A DNA stretch of 11,686 nucleotides from Pseudomonadota bacterium (GTDB lineage: Bacteria; Pseudomonadota; Alphaproteobacteria; Rhizobiales; Beijerinckiaceae): positions 1-11,686 of the forward strand of contig JAGWRL010000012.1 of NCBI GenBank assembly GCA_028876585.1, written 5' to 3'. Positions 1 to 7,663 of this stretch are shown one piece after another. Within the stretch, counting starts at the first letter, position 1; every line of letters begins with the position of its first letter. Position numbers and translations under genes: made by a program. The notes under the pieces are model-generated. The model searched no databases, was not told where the DNA came from, and was given only the letters and a program-made list of their open reading frames with translations.

Positions 1-242
1 CCCGGGTGGATGGCGTCGGCATTGGTGATGGTGGCCGCGGCGACGATCGCCGCCTTGTTGAGGTAGCTGTCGCGCGCCGCCGCCGGCCCGATGCACACCG
101 ACTCGTCGGCGAGGCGCACGTGCATCGCCTCGTGGTCGGCGGTCGAATGCACCGCCACCGTGCGGATGCCCATGTCGCGGCAGGCGCGCAGCACGCGCAG
201 CGCGATCTCGCCGCGGTTGGCGATCAGGATCTTGTCGAACAT
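1..242 (-). CDS. accC: Biotin carboxylase subunit of acetyl-CoA carboxylase (partial, N-terminal 80 residues)
   Basis: This is the ATP-dependent biotin carboxylase that loads CO2 onto the biotin of AccB, the first half-reaction of malonyl-CoA synthesis in the cytoplasm. The visible protein starts [20 protein letters not shown], the hallmark N-terminus of biotin carboxylases (the IANRGEIA motif begins the ATP-grasp N-domain), and continues through a typical [18 protein letters not shown] segment to ADAIHPG at the window edge. The rest of the gene lies outside the window. It starts 10 bases after the accB stop codon with no clear Shine-Dalgarno of its own, so translation is probably coupled to accB. 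The identification is secure. Only the length and the downstream active-site residues cannot be checked. Confidence 0.97.
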   Translation of the reverse strand, partial: MFDKILIANRGEIALRVLRACRDMGIRTVAVHSTADHEAMHVRLADESVCIGPAAARDSYLNKAAIVAAATITNADAIHP

Positions 243-252
243 CGCCGGCCCG

Positions 253-726
253 TCACTCGATCACCATCAGCGGTTGGCCATATTCGACCGGCGAGCCGTC
301 CTGCACGAAGATCTCCACGACCTTGCCGGCGCGCTCGGCGACGATCTCGTTATAGGTCTTCATCGCCTCGACCAGCATCAGCTTGTCGCCGACCTTCACC
401 ATCGCGCCGATTTCGACGAACGGGCGCGATTCGGGGCTGGCGCGCAGATAGGCGGTGCCGACCATTGGCGAAATCACCGCGCCCTCGCGTCCCTCGGGCG
501 CGACCGGCGCGGCCGCGACGGGCGCCGGTGCCAGCGGGGCGGGGGCGGAGGCGATGGTGTGGACGACCGGCGCGGCGTGGCGGGCGCGGCCGACGCGGAT
601 GCGCAGGCCGTTGTGCTCGACCTCGACCTCGCTGAGATCGTGCCGGGCGGCGATTTCGGCCAGGGAAGCGACGATGGAGACGTCCAGGGCGGAAGACGAG
701 GCGTCGTCGGATTCGCGGTTGGGCAT
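253..726 (-). CDS. accB: Biotin carboxyl carrier protein of acetyl-CoA carboxylase
   Basis: This 157-residue carrier shuttles carboxyl groups from AccC to the carboxyltransferase in fatty-acid synthesis. The N-terminal region (about residues 10-46) has the usual AccB pattern ending in [15 protein letters not shown]. An Ala/Pro-rich flexible linker follows (about 50-80), then the C-terminal biotinyl domain (about 82-157), which opens with [10 protein letters not shown] and carries the biotinylation motif EAMK at 120-123, so Lys123 should be the biotinylated residue. Its length is normal for the family. The motif is followed by TYNEI where many homologues have MMNEI or TMNQI, a tolerated change. 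accC follows 10 bases downstream, so the two form the standard accBC operon. The ATG start has only a weak ribosome binding site. Confidence 0.97.
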   Translation of the reverse strand: MPNRESDDASSSALDVSIVASLAEIAARHDLSEVEVEHNGLRIRVGRARHAAPVVHTIASAPAPLAPAPVAAAPVAPEGREGAVISPMVGTAYLRASPESRPFVEIGAMVKVGDKLMLVEAMKTYNEIVAERAGKVVEIFVQDGSPVEYGQPLMVIE

Positions 727-785
727 GAAGGCGGTGGCTCGTATGACGGGGGAAAAGCGGCACTCAACGCGCGCACGAATGCGCC

Positions 786-813
786 CTATAGCCCGCTCCC
801 CCCTCGCGATAAA
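786..813 (-). promoter_or_regulatory. Possible accBC promoter
   Basis: In the 148-base gap between the PaaG-like gene and accB, the minus strand reads TTTATC, then 16 bases, then CTATAG, the latter resembling the CTAT-type -10 box seen in many alphaproteobacterial promoters. The -35 match is poor. It would leave a leader of about 50 bases before the accB ATG. The gap itself suggests that accB is transcribed separately from the upstream gene. This is a weak, by-eye call. Confidence 0.3.
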
Positions 814-874
814 GCAGGAAGGCGCGGATTTTTGCGGTTACGCACCGGCTGTTGCGGTCCGGTCACGCCTTTTT

Positions 875-1660
875 TCAGCTAAACTTTGGCGCCCGCTTCT
901 CCAGAAACGCCGCCACCCCCTCGGCGAAATCGTCGCCGTAGCCGAGTTCGCGCTGCGCGTCGCGCTCGTGATCGAGCGCCGCGTCGAGGCTGCGTGAGGC
1001 GGCGGCGTGGACGGCCTGCTTGATCGCGGCGAGCGCGCTCGGCGATTGCTGGGCAAGCTTCTGCGCCAGCGCCAGCGCCTGGCCGGCCAGTTCCGCATCG
1101 TCCACCGCCTTCCAGATCAGCCCCCATTCCGCGGCTTTTTCCGCCGGCAGCGGCTCGGCGGTCAGCGCCAGCGCCATCGCCCGGGCGGGGCCGAGGTGAT
1201 GGGGCAGAAACCAGGTGCCGCCGCAATCCGGCATCAGCCCGATCTTGACGAAGCTCTGGATGAAGCTCGCCGATTTCGCCGCCAGCACGATGTCGCCGGC
1301 GAGGGCGAAATTCGCCCCCGCGCCGGCCGCCACCCCGTTCACCGCCACGACGATCGGCTTGGGGCAGGCGCGCATGCGCCGGATCAGCGGGTTGAACCGG
1401 GTCTCGATGCTGTGGCCGACGTCGGCGCGCTCCGACTTGCCCGGCGCGACCGCGCGCTCGGACAGGTCCTGGCCGGCGCAAAAGCCGCGCCCGGCGCCGG
1501 TGACGAGGATGGCGCGGCAGGATTTGTCCCGCTCGGCCGCCTCGAAGGCGGCGGAAAGCCGCGTCGTCATATCGGTGGAGAAGGCGTTGAGCCGGTCCGG
1601 CCGGTTCAGCGTGACCAGGGTCACGGCGCCGTTGCGCTCGACCAAAACGCTGTCGTTCAT
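875..1660 (-). CDS. paaG: Enoyl-CoA hydratase/isomerase family protein, PaaG-like (epoxyphenylacetyl-CoA isomerase type)
   Basis: This 261-residue crotonase-fold enzyme resembles E. coli PaaG over its whole length. PaaG isomerises ring-1,2-epoxyphenylacetyl-CoA to the oxepin and also acts as a delta3,delta2-enoyl-CoA isomerase. Visible features are LNRPDRLNAF near residues 18-27, the GAGRGFCAGQDLSER loop at 55-69 (CoA site and first oxyanion-hole strand), VNGVAAGAGANFALAGDI at 107-124 (second oxyanion hole), and LMPDCGGTW at 142-150 with the Asp (145) expected to act as the general acid/base. The C-terminal part AAFLEKRAPKFS is typical. Family length is about 260. The ATG is preceded by GAGG about 8 bases upstream. 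No other phenylacetate genes are in the window, so its role may be fatty-acid or general aromatic-CoA metabolism rather than the paa pathway. The family is certain and the exact substrate is inferred. Confidence 0.85.
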   Translation of the reverse strand: MNDSVLVERNGAVTLVTLNRPDRLNAFSTDMTTRLSAAFEAAERDKSCRAILVTGAGRGFCAGQDLSERAVAPGKSERADVGHSIETRFNPLIRRMRACPKPIVVAVNGVAAGAGANFALAGDIVLAAKSASFIQSFVKIGLMPDCGGTWFLPHHLGPARAMALALTAEPLPAEKAAEWGLIWKAVDDAELAGQALALAQKLAQQSPSALAAIKQAVHAAASRSLDAALDHERDAQRELGYGDDFAEGVAAFLEKRAPKFS

Positions 1661-1706
1661 CTCAAGATCCTCAAATTTAAGTGGCCGTCAATCAAGTTGA
1701 ACCACA

Positions 1707-1810
1707 GTCATTGCGAGCGAAGCGAAGCAATCCACGCATCCGCAGAGCAGATATGTTCGATTGGTTTACGATCTCGGCGGGATGGATTGCTTCGCTTCGC
1801 TCGCAATGAC
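1707..1810. repeat. Palindromic intergenic element with perfect 28-base inverted arms
   Basis: Two arms, 1707-1734 and 1783-1810, are exact reverse complements over 28 bases (left arm begins GTCATTGCGAGCGAAGCGAA, right arm ends with its complement). They are separated by a 48-base loop. The element fills most of the 177-base gap between pgm and the PaaG-like gene. Palindromes built on this GCGAGCGAAGCGAAGCAATCC core are, to my knowledge, dispersed many times in alphaproteobacterial genomes, so this is probably one copy of a non-coding repeat family rather than a unique site. In RNA it would fold into a very stable hairpin and could end or protect transcripts reading out of pgm. It encodes no protein of its own. 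Confidence 0.85.
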
Positions 1811-1837
1811 GGGATTGACACCTTTGTTTGGTAGACT

Positions 1838-3521
<1,684 letters not shown>

Positions 3522-3539
3522 TGTCCGTCGACGCCGAGA

Positions 3540-3558
3540 CCCGCGCCGGCGGCGCGGG
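3540..3558 (-). terminator. GC-rich hairpin after the small exported-protein gene
   Basis: CCCGCGCC (3540-3547) and GGCGCGGG (3551-3558) form a perfect 8-pair stem with a 3-base loop, 11 bases beyond the stop codon of the 86-residue gene. There is no T-run after it, so it may be a factor-assisted or leaky terminator that insulates pgm. Confidence 0.4.
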
Positions 3559-3569
3559 CCTCGACGGGG

Positions 3570-3830
3570 TTAATCCACTTCATGCCATTCGTGGCGCCGC
3601 CAATAGCCGCGCCCCGGGTGCTCGCGCCAGTGATAGCGGTGGTCGTCGCCCCAGTTCCAGGTGTCTGGATGCAGCGTCAGGCCGAGCCCCGGCGCGATGA
3701 CGAAGCCGTCGGGCGCGTGCCAGCAGTCGCCTTCCTCGTTGCAGACGATTCGCGCGGAAGCCGCGCTGGAAAGCGCGACCAGACCGACGCTTACGGCCGT
3801 TGCGGCCGCCATTTTGCGATAGATCGACAT
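3570..3830 (-). CDS. Small exported protein of unknown function (86 residues)
   Basis: The protein has a clear Sec signal peptide: MSIYRKMAAATAVSVGLVAL, then SSAASA and a likely cut before Arg27. The mature part is about 60 residues. It contains VCNEEGDCWHAP with two cysteines four apart that could form a disulfide in the periplasm. A strongly aromatic and basic tail follows, rich in Trp, His and Arg (WNWGDDHRYHWREHPGRGYW). Similar short proteins with a CNEEGDCWH segment and a YxWREHxGRGYWR tail are, from memory, common in Rhizobiales and always annotated as hypothetical. I know of no assigned function. The ATG has an excellent ribosome binding site (AGGAGG, 7 bases upstream). The gene sits alone between apt and pgm with its own hairpins on both sides. 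Confidence 0.85.
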   Translation of the reverse strand: MSIYRKMAAATAVSVGLVALSSAASARIVCNEEGDCWHAPDGFVIAPGLGLTLHPDTWNWGDDHRYHWREHPGRGYWRRHEWHEVD

Positions 3831-3855
3831 CAGAAGCCTCCTCGACGCCCCCGAA

Positions 3856-3872
3856 CGCGGGCCGCGCCCGCG
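3856..3872. other. Perfect GC hairpin upstream of the small exported-protein gene
   Basis: CGCGGGC (3856-3862) and GCCCGCG (3866-3872) form a perfect 7-pair stem with a 3-base loop, about 26 bases before the start codon at 3830. It could be part of the leader of that gene or a second transcription stop after apt. No T-run is present, so its role is open. Confidence 0.35.
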
Positions 3873-3904
3873 ATAGTGGCTTCAACGCGAGGATCGGCCC
3901 CCGG

Positions 3905-3928
3905 TTCCGCGCCCTGGGCCGAGCGGAA
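3905..3928 (-). terminator. Possible apt terminator hairpin
   Basis: Directly after the apt stop codon, outer arms TTCCGC (3905-3910) and GCGGAA (3923-3928) enclose an inner GCCC/GGGC pair with a one-base loop (3911-3919). Together they make an interrupted stem two bases from the stop. No uridine tract follows it on the minus strand. Confidence 0.3.
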
Positions 3929-3930
3929 AT

Positions 3931-4464
3931 TCAGTGTCCGGCGAAGGAAATCAGCGTGCGCACCGGCACGCCGAGCGCCTTCAGCTTGGCCGCGCCGCCA
4001 AGTTCGGGCAGGTCGATCACGAACACGCCGGCGACCACTTCCGCGCCGGCGCTGCGCAGCAGCTTGACCGCCCCCTCCGCCGTGCCGCCGGTGGCGATGA
4101 GGTCGTCGACCAGCAGCACGCGCTCGCCCTTCACCAGCGCGTCGGCGTGCATCTCCATCTCGTCCTCGCCATATTCGAGCTGGTAGGCGATGGAGACCGT
4201 GCGATGCGGCAACTTGCCCTTCTTGCGGATCGGCACGAAGCCGGCCGAGAGCTGGTGCGCCACCGCGCCGCCGAGGATGAAGCCGCGCGCCTCCATGCCG
4301 GCGATCTTGTCGATCTTGGCCCCGGCGTAGGGCTGCACCAGTTCGTCGATGGCGCGGCGAAACGCGCGCGCGTCGCCCAGCAAGGTGGTGATGTCGCGAA
4401 ACTGGATGCCGGGCTTGGGGTAATCCGGAATGGTCCGGATATGTTGGACGAGATCGAACTCCAT
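3931..4464 (-). CDS. apt: Adenine phosphoribosyltransferase
   Basis: This 177-residue purine-salvage enzyme makes AMP and pyrophosphate from adenine and PRPP in the cytoplasm. It shows the full Apt pattern: [20 protein letters not shown] at 9-28, [17 protein letters not shown] at 56-72 (adenine-side loop), [15 protein letters not shown] at 77-91 (flexible catalytic loop) and the PRPP-binding motif [14 protein letters not shown] at 116-129. Its length is normal (about 170-180). The ATG at 4464 is the family start and a GGGGA stretch about 6 bases upstream may serve as ribosome binding site. A second ATG at 4469 is in another frame. It is transcribed alone, divergently from the small ORF at 4565. 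Confidence 0.96.
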   Translation of the reverse strand: MEFDLVQHIRTIPDYPKPGIQFRDITTLLGDARAFRRAIDELVQPYAGAKIDKIAGMEARGFILGGAVAHQLSAGFVPIRKKGKLPHRTVSIAYQLEYGEDEMEMHADALVKGERVLLVDDLIATGGTAEGAVKLLRSAGAEVVAGVFVIDLPELGGAAKLKALGVPVRTLISFAGH

Positions 4465-4494
4465 GCCATCCCCGCTCGCAGCTTTGCGGCTAAC

Positions 4495-4522
4495 GCATAG
4501 AGTTTCGCGCTCGCGGAGGCAA
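4495..4522 (-). promoter_or_regulatory. Possible apt promoter
   Basis: Minus strand TTGCCT, 16 bases, then CTATGC, ending about 30 bases before the apt ATG. The pattern fits alphaproteobacterial sigma-70-type promoters (TTG-rich -35, CTAT-type -10). This is a by-eye assignment. Confidence 0.35.
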
Positions 4523-4539
4523 TCGGGGCAGACCGTAAG

Positions 4540-4556
4540 CCTGTCGCAGAGACAGG
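4540..4556 (+). other. Small hairpin overlapping the ribosome binding site of the 69-residue ORF
   Basis: CCTGTC (4540-4545) and GACAGG (4551-4556) are perfect 6-base arms with a 5-base loop. The right arm shares its last three bases with the AGGAGG ribosome binding site (4554-4559) of the ORF starting at 4565, so folding would partly hide that site. Confidence 0.4.
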
Positions 4557-4564
4557 AGGCTAGG

Positions 4565-4774
4565 ATGCGCCACCTTCAATCCGAGTTCCACTTCCGCCAC
4601 GCATTGTTCGCCCTGCAAGGCCCGGACGGCTATGTCGAAGCCCTGCTGACGAGCGCGCGCGAAACGACGACGCCGCCGCCGCCCAGCGTCATTTATCAAC
4701 TGCCGCCGCAGCGGGCGGGCGAGCCGCCGCTGCCGCTGTTCACCGCCGCCCGCCCGCGCCATCGCCTGCACTGA
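4565..4774 (+). CDS. Small ORF of unknown function, proline-rich C-terminal half (69 residues)
   Basis: I do not recognise this protein. It begins [20 protein letters not shown] and its second half is rich in proline ([16 protein letters not shown] and later [12 protein letters not shown]). It has no signal peptide, membrane segment or cysteine. Three things support a real gene. An AGGAGG ribosome binding site lies 5 bases before the ATG. The codons have the high third-position GC of the neighbours. Its stop codon lies in a symmetric hairpin shared with the stop of the convergent epimerase gene. It diverges from apt (100 bases between starts) and ends 10 bases before the epimerase stop. The reading frame stays open upstream to 4430, but that part overlaps apt antisense and is unlikely to be translated. 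Confidence 0.6.
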   Translation: MRHLQSEFHFRHALFALQGPDGYVEALLTSARETTTPPPPSVIYQLPPQRAGEPPLPLFTAARPRHRLH

Positions 4775-4788
4775 GGCCCGCGCCTCAG
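4771..4788. terminator. Symmetric hairpin spanning two convergent stop codons
   Basis: CTGAGGC (4771-4777) and GCCTCAG (4782-4788) form a perfect 7-pair stem with a 4-base loop. The stem contains the TGA of the 69-residue ORF (4772-4774) and the TGA of the epimerase gene on the other strand (4785-4787). It lies exactly where a bidirectional transcription end is expected, although no T-run follows on either side. Confidence 0.5.
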
Positions 4789-5651
4789 CCGAGCACGAAG
4801 CGCGAGAACGCCAGCGACTGGCGCGCGTCTTCGTCCATCCGGGCCTCGTCGGCGTTGTCGCTCAGGTCGCGCCACACCTTGATGTCGCTGCCGACGCCGC
4901 CGCCCATCTTGACGAACGGCTCCATCACCACCGCGCCGTCGTAGCCGATCTCGCGCAAAGCCGCGCCGATTTCATGCCACGGCAGCCGGCCCTTGCCGGG
5001 GACGCGGCGATTGTTCTCGCCGGTGTGGAAATGGCCGAGCAGCGGCCCGGCGGTGCGGATCGCTTGGCTGAAACTGTCCTCCTCGATGTTCATGTGGAAC
5101 GTGTCGAGCATGACCTTGACGTTGGGCTTGCCGACCTCGCGCACGAAGGCGACGCCCTCCTCGGCGGTGTTCAGCACATGGTTTTCGAACCGGTTGAGCA
5201 CCTCCAGACACAGATTGACGCCGAGATTGGCGGCGAAATCGGCGAGGCTCGAAATGCCCTCCAGGCCGCGCGCCCGATCGCCCGGCTTGTCGACCGGCTT
5301 GGAATAATCGATCGGCCAGTAGGAATGCAGCGCGCCGCCGATGATGCGGATGTCGAGCTTGGCGAGATTGGTCAGCGTCTCCTCGAAAAACGCCCGCCCG
5401 GCCTTGCGAATCGCCGGATCGGGCGACGACAGGTTGCGCTGCGAGGATGGCCCGAGGCCGGCGGTGATCGTGACGCCGTTGGCGCGAGCGGCGCGGCCGA
5501 CCTCGTCGATATGCGCGGGGCTATAGCTGTTGAGATGATGCGCCGCGATCTCGATCACGTCGAAGCCGAGCCTGGCGACCTTCTCGACATATTTCAGGCA
5601 GTCGGCGCTCCACTCCTGCTCCCAGTACGAATAATAGATGCCGAACTTCAT
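4785..5651 (-). CDS. D-psicose (D-allulose)/D-tagatose 3-epimerase
   Basis: This 288-residue TIM-barrel enzyme should interconvert ketohexoses at C3, for example D-psicose and D-fructose, using Mn2+ or Co2+. It aligns nearly end to end, without gaps as far as I recall, with the Agrobacterium D-psicose 3-epimerase (289 residues). Shared stretches include GIYYSYWE, GGALHSYWPIDYS, EVLNRFENHVLNTA, VKVMLDTFHMNIEEDSF, GPLLGHFHTGE, NRRVPGKGR and KMDEDAR-like RMDEDAR. Metal ligands Glu150, Asp183, His209 and Glu244 and substrate contacts Glu156, His186 and Arg215 fall at the same numbers as in that enzyme. The ATG has a GAGGAGG ribosome binding site. It is the last gene of a five-gene sugar operon, 40 bases after the second permease, with a hairpin in between. 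The reaction is well supported. Which ketose is the natural substrate is inferred. Confidence 0.92.
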   Translation of the reverse strand: MKFGIYYSYWEQEWSADCLKYVEKVARLGFDVIEIAAHHLNSYSPAHIDEVGRAARANGVTITAGLGPSSQRNLSSPDPAIRKAGRAFFEETLTNLAKLDIRIIGGALHSYWPIDYSKPVDKPGDRARGLEGISSLADFAANLGVNLCLEVLNRFENHVLNTAEEGVAFVREVGKPNVKVMLDTFHMNIEEDSFSQAIRTAGPLLGHFHTGENNRRVPGKGRLPWHEIGAALREIGYDGAVVMEPFVKMGGGVGSDIKVWRDLSDNADEARMDEDARQSLAFSRFVLG

Positions 5652-5663
5652 ATGTTCCTCCTC

Positions 5664-5693
5664 AGCGGCGCCTTGTTTGTGCGATGCGCCGCT
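5664..5693 (-). promoter_or_regulatory. Intercistronic hairpin between the second permease and the epimerase
   Basis: AGCGGCGC (5664-5671) and GCGCCGCT (5686-5693) are perfect 8-base arms with a 14-base loop. In the mRNA the upstream arm takes in the last two bases of the permease stop codon UAG (5694-5692) and the downstream arm ends beside the GAGGAGG ribosome binding site of the epimerase. It could tune epimerase translation, mark an RNA processing site or slow transcription. Confidence 0.5.
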
Positions 5694-6681
5694 AGTTTCT
5701 GAACCGCGCCCGCAACCACGGCGCCGATGATCGCAAGACCATCACCGCCACCAGGAACAGGCCCCAGACGGCGGTGGAAAGATGTTGATTGGCGCCCAGC
5801 AGGTTAAGGCCGGACGACAGCGTCTGCAATATCAGCAGCGACACGAACACTGGCGCGACGCGGCCGAAGCCGCCGAACGGATCGACTCCGCCCAGGAAAC
5901 ACGCCAGCACCGTCACCAGCAACAGCGCCTCGCCGTGGCCGACCCGCACCGAATTGAAGCGCGTCAGCATGACGACGCCGGCGAGCGCGCACATCACGCC
6001 GGAGAGCGCGTAGACCATCGTCAGCGAACGCTTGACGGCGATGCCCGAATATTCGCTGGCGCGCGGGTTGGAGCCGATCATCGCCACCGCGAAGCCGTGC
6101 CGCGTGCGCGCCAGCAGCACGTGCCAGAGGATCGCCGCCGCGCTGAACAACAGCATCGGCACCGGAACGCCGGCGAGCGAACCGTGGCCGAGCACGCCGA
6201 GGAAATCGGGAAAGCCGGAAATATCGCCGCCGCGGGTGAGAAACTCGCCCAGACCGCGCAGGAAGATCATCATCGCCAGCGAAGCCAGGATCGGATGCGC
6301 GCCGAAATAGGCGATCGTCGCGCCCATCGCCGCGCCCGAAGCGCCGCCAACCGCCAACGCCGCCACGGCGCCGAACGCGAATGCGGCCGCGCCCGCCTGC
6401 GGCCCGCCGTTCAGGTTGAGGATCCAGGCCAGCGTCAGGCCGCTGAGATTGGCGACGGCGATCACCGCCAGATTGATGCCGCCCGACATGATCGGCGCGA
6501 GCATCGCCAGCGTCAGCAAGCCGAGATCCGGCAATTGAAACGCGATCGACTCGAAATTCGCCGCCGACAGGAATTGCGGCGAGGCGAGGCCGAAGGCGAC
6601 CACGGTGAGCGCGAGCAGGGCGAGCAAGCCCGGCGTCTCCCGCCCGAAGGCGCGGCCAAGACCGGCAGACCAATCAGACAT
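5692..6681 (-). CDS. Sugar ABC transporter permease (second permease of the operon)
   Basis: This 329-residue inner-membrane protein belongs to the RbsC-like (BPD_transp_2) family of carbohydrate importers and should form the translocation channel with the other permease. It has about eight to ten hydrophobic segments, starting near residue 18. Family landmarks are GGINLA at 67-72 (GGIDLS in most members), the cytoplasmic ATPase-coupling stretch ARTRHGFAVAMIGSNPRASE at 191-210 followed by YSGI, and EALLLVTVLACFLGGVDPFG at 251-270. The normally acidic residue of GGIDLS is Asn here. Its ATG lies inside the end of the preceding permease gene (8-base overlap ATGTCTGA), implying translational coupling. 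It is the same length as its partner but clearly diverged in sequence, so a heterodimeric channel is expected. Confidence 0.93.
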   Translation of the reverse strand: MSDWSAGLGRAFGRETPGLLALLALTVVAFGLASPQFLSAANFESIAFQLPDLGLLTLAMLAPIMSGGINLAVIAVANLSGLTLAWILNLNGGPQAGAAAFAFGAVAALAVGGASGAAMGATIAYFGAHPILASLAMMIFLRGLGEFLTRGGDISGFPDFLGVLGHGSLAGVPVPMLLFSAAAILWHVLLARTRHGFAVAMIGSNPRASEYSGIAVKRSLTMVYALSGVMCALAGVVMLTRFNSVRVGHGEALLLVTVLACFLGGVDPFGGFGRVAPVFVSLLILQTLSSGLNLLGANQHLSTAVWGLFLVAVMVLRSSAPWLRARFRN

Positions 6682-7663
6682 GCCCGCGCCTCCCCGATCC
6701 GCCCGCCAGCAGCGCGCTCAGATCGAAGTTCGAGAAGGAGATGGCGGCCAGGATCGTCAGCCCGATCACCATCTTGAAAGCGTAGGGCGAGACGCCGATG
6801 AGATTGAGCCCGTTCTGCACGATCGCCACCAAAGCCACGCCGAGAAAACAACCCAGCACCGAGCCGCGGCCGCCGCCGAGCCGCGCGCCGCCGAGCACGA
6901 CCGCCGCCAGCACGTCGAGTTCGCGCCCGATCAGCGCGTTGGGCACGACCTCCTGCGCGAGATTGACCTGCATCAGGCCGCCGACGCCCGCCATCAATCC
7001 CATCCAACCATAGGCGATGAACTGCATCTTCACCGTCGCGACGCCGGCGCGCTGCGCGCCCTCGGGATTGTCGCCGAACGCGTAGATCTGGCGCCCCGTC
7101 GTGGTGCGCGAGATCAGGAACCAGGTCGCCGCCATCGCCGCGACCATGCCGGCGACCGGCAGCGTGAGCGCGCCGCCCGCGCCGAGCGAGGCGACCGCGA
7201 TGCGGTCGGTCCACCAATCCGGCAGATCGTAGATCGACTTTCCCGACGTCGCGAACATCAGCAAGCCGAATAGCGCGTTGAAGGTGGCGATGGTGGCGAC
7301 GATCGAGATGATGCGGAAGCCCGCGATCAGCGCGGCGTTGACGCAGCCGATCGCCACGCCGAACGCGGCCGCGAACAGGAGGCCGACGAGCCAGTTGCCG
7401 CCCCCGACCGCGTGCAAGGCCAGCGCCGTGAGATATTGGGCGACCGAGGCGCCGACGGCGAAGGAAATGTCGATGCCGCCGGCGATCAGCACCACCAGCA
7501 ATCCCACCGCCCAGATGACATTGACGGCGTTGTTGTTCAACAACGAAGCGAGGTTGCCGGCGGTCAGGAACGTCGGCGCGGCGAAGCTCAGAAACAACGC
7601 CAACGCCGCCAGGACGACGAACAGGCGCGCCTCGCCCTCGTGGGTGCGCAGATAATCACGCAT
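6674..7663 (-). CDS. Sugar ABC transporter permease (first permease of the operon)
   Basis: This 329-residue RbsC-like inner-membrane permease is multi-spanning, with the first hydrophobic segment at about 13-32. Landmarks are LIAGGIDISFAVGAS at 59-73, the coupling stretch TTTGRQIYAFGDNPEGAQRA at 188-207, and ELDVLAAVVLGGARLGGGRG at 248-267, the most conserved family motif. The frame is open for 39 codons upstream, but those codons overlap the ATPase gene. The ATG at 7663 starts the normal MRDYLRTHEGE N-terminus and overlaps the ATPase stop by 8 bases (ATGCGTGA), the same arrangement as at its own 3' end. It acts with the second permease, the ATPase and the binding protein as one importer. 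Confidence 0.93.
   Translation of the reverse strand: MRDYLRTHEGEARLFVVLAALALFLSFAAPTFLTAGNLASLLNNNAVNVIWAVGLLVVLIAGGIDISFAVGASVAQYLTALALHAVGGGNWLVGLLFAAAFGVAIGCVNAALIAGFRIISIVATIATFNALFGLLMFATSGKSIYDLPDWWTDRIAVASLGAGGALTLPVAGMVAAMAATWFLISRTTTGRQIYAFGDNPEGAQRAGVATVKMQFIAYGWMGLMAGVGGLMQVNLAQEVVPNALIGRELDVLAAVVLGGARLGGGRGSVLGCFLGVALVAIVQNGLNLIGVSPYAFKMVIGLTILAAISFSNFDLSALLAGGSGRRGHV

Noticed and set aside
1707..1810. CRISPR repeat-spacer unit or transposon terminal repeats
   Set aside because: Only one inverted pair with no direct repeats, no enclosed transposase and no visible target duplication; it fits a dispersed palindromic element.
5782..6777. Plus-strand open frame (331 codons) opposite the second permease
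   Set aside because: Extremely Arg/His/Gln-rich with no hydrophobic core; a shadow of the membrane protein gene.
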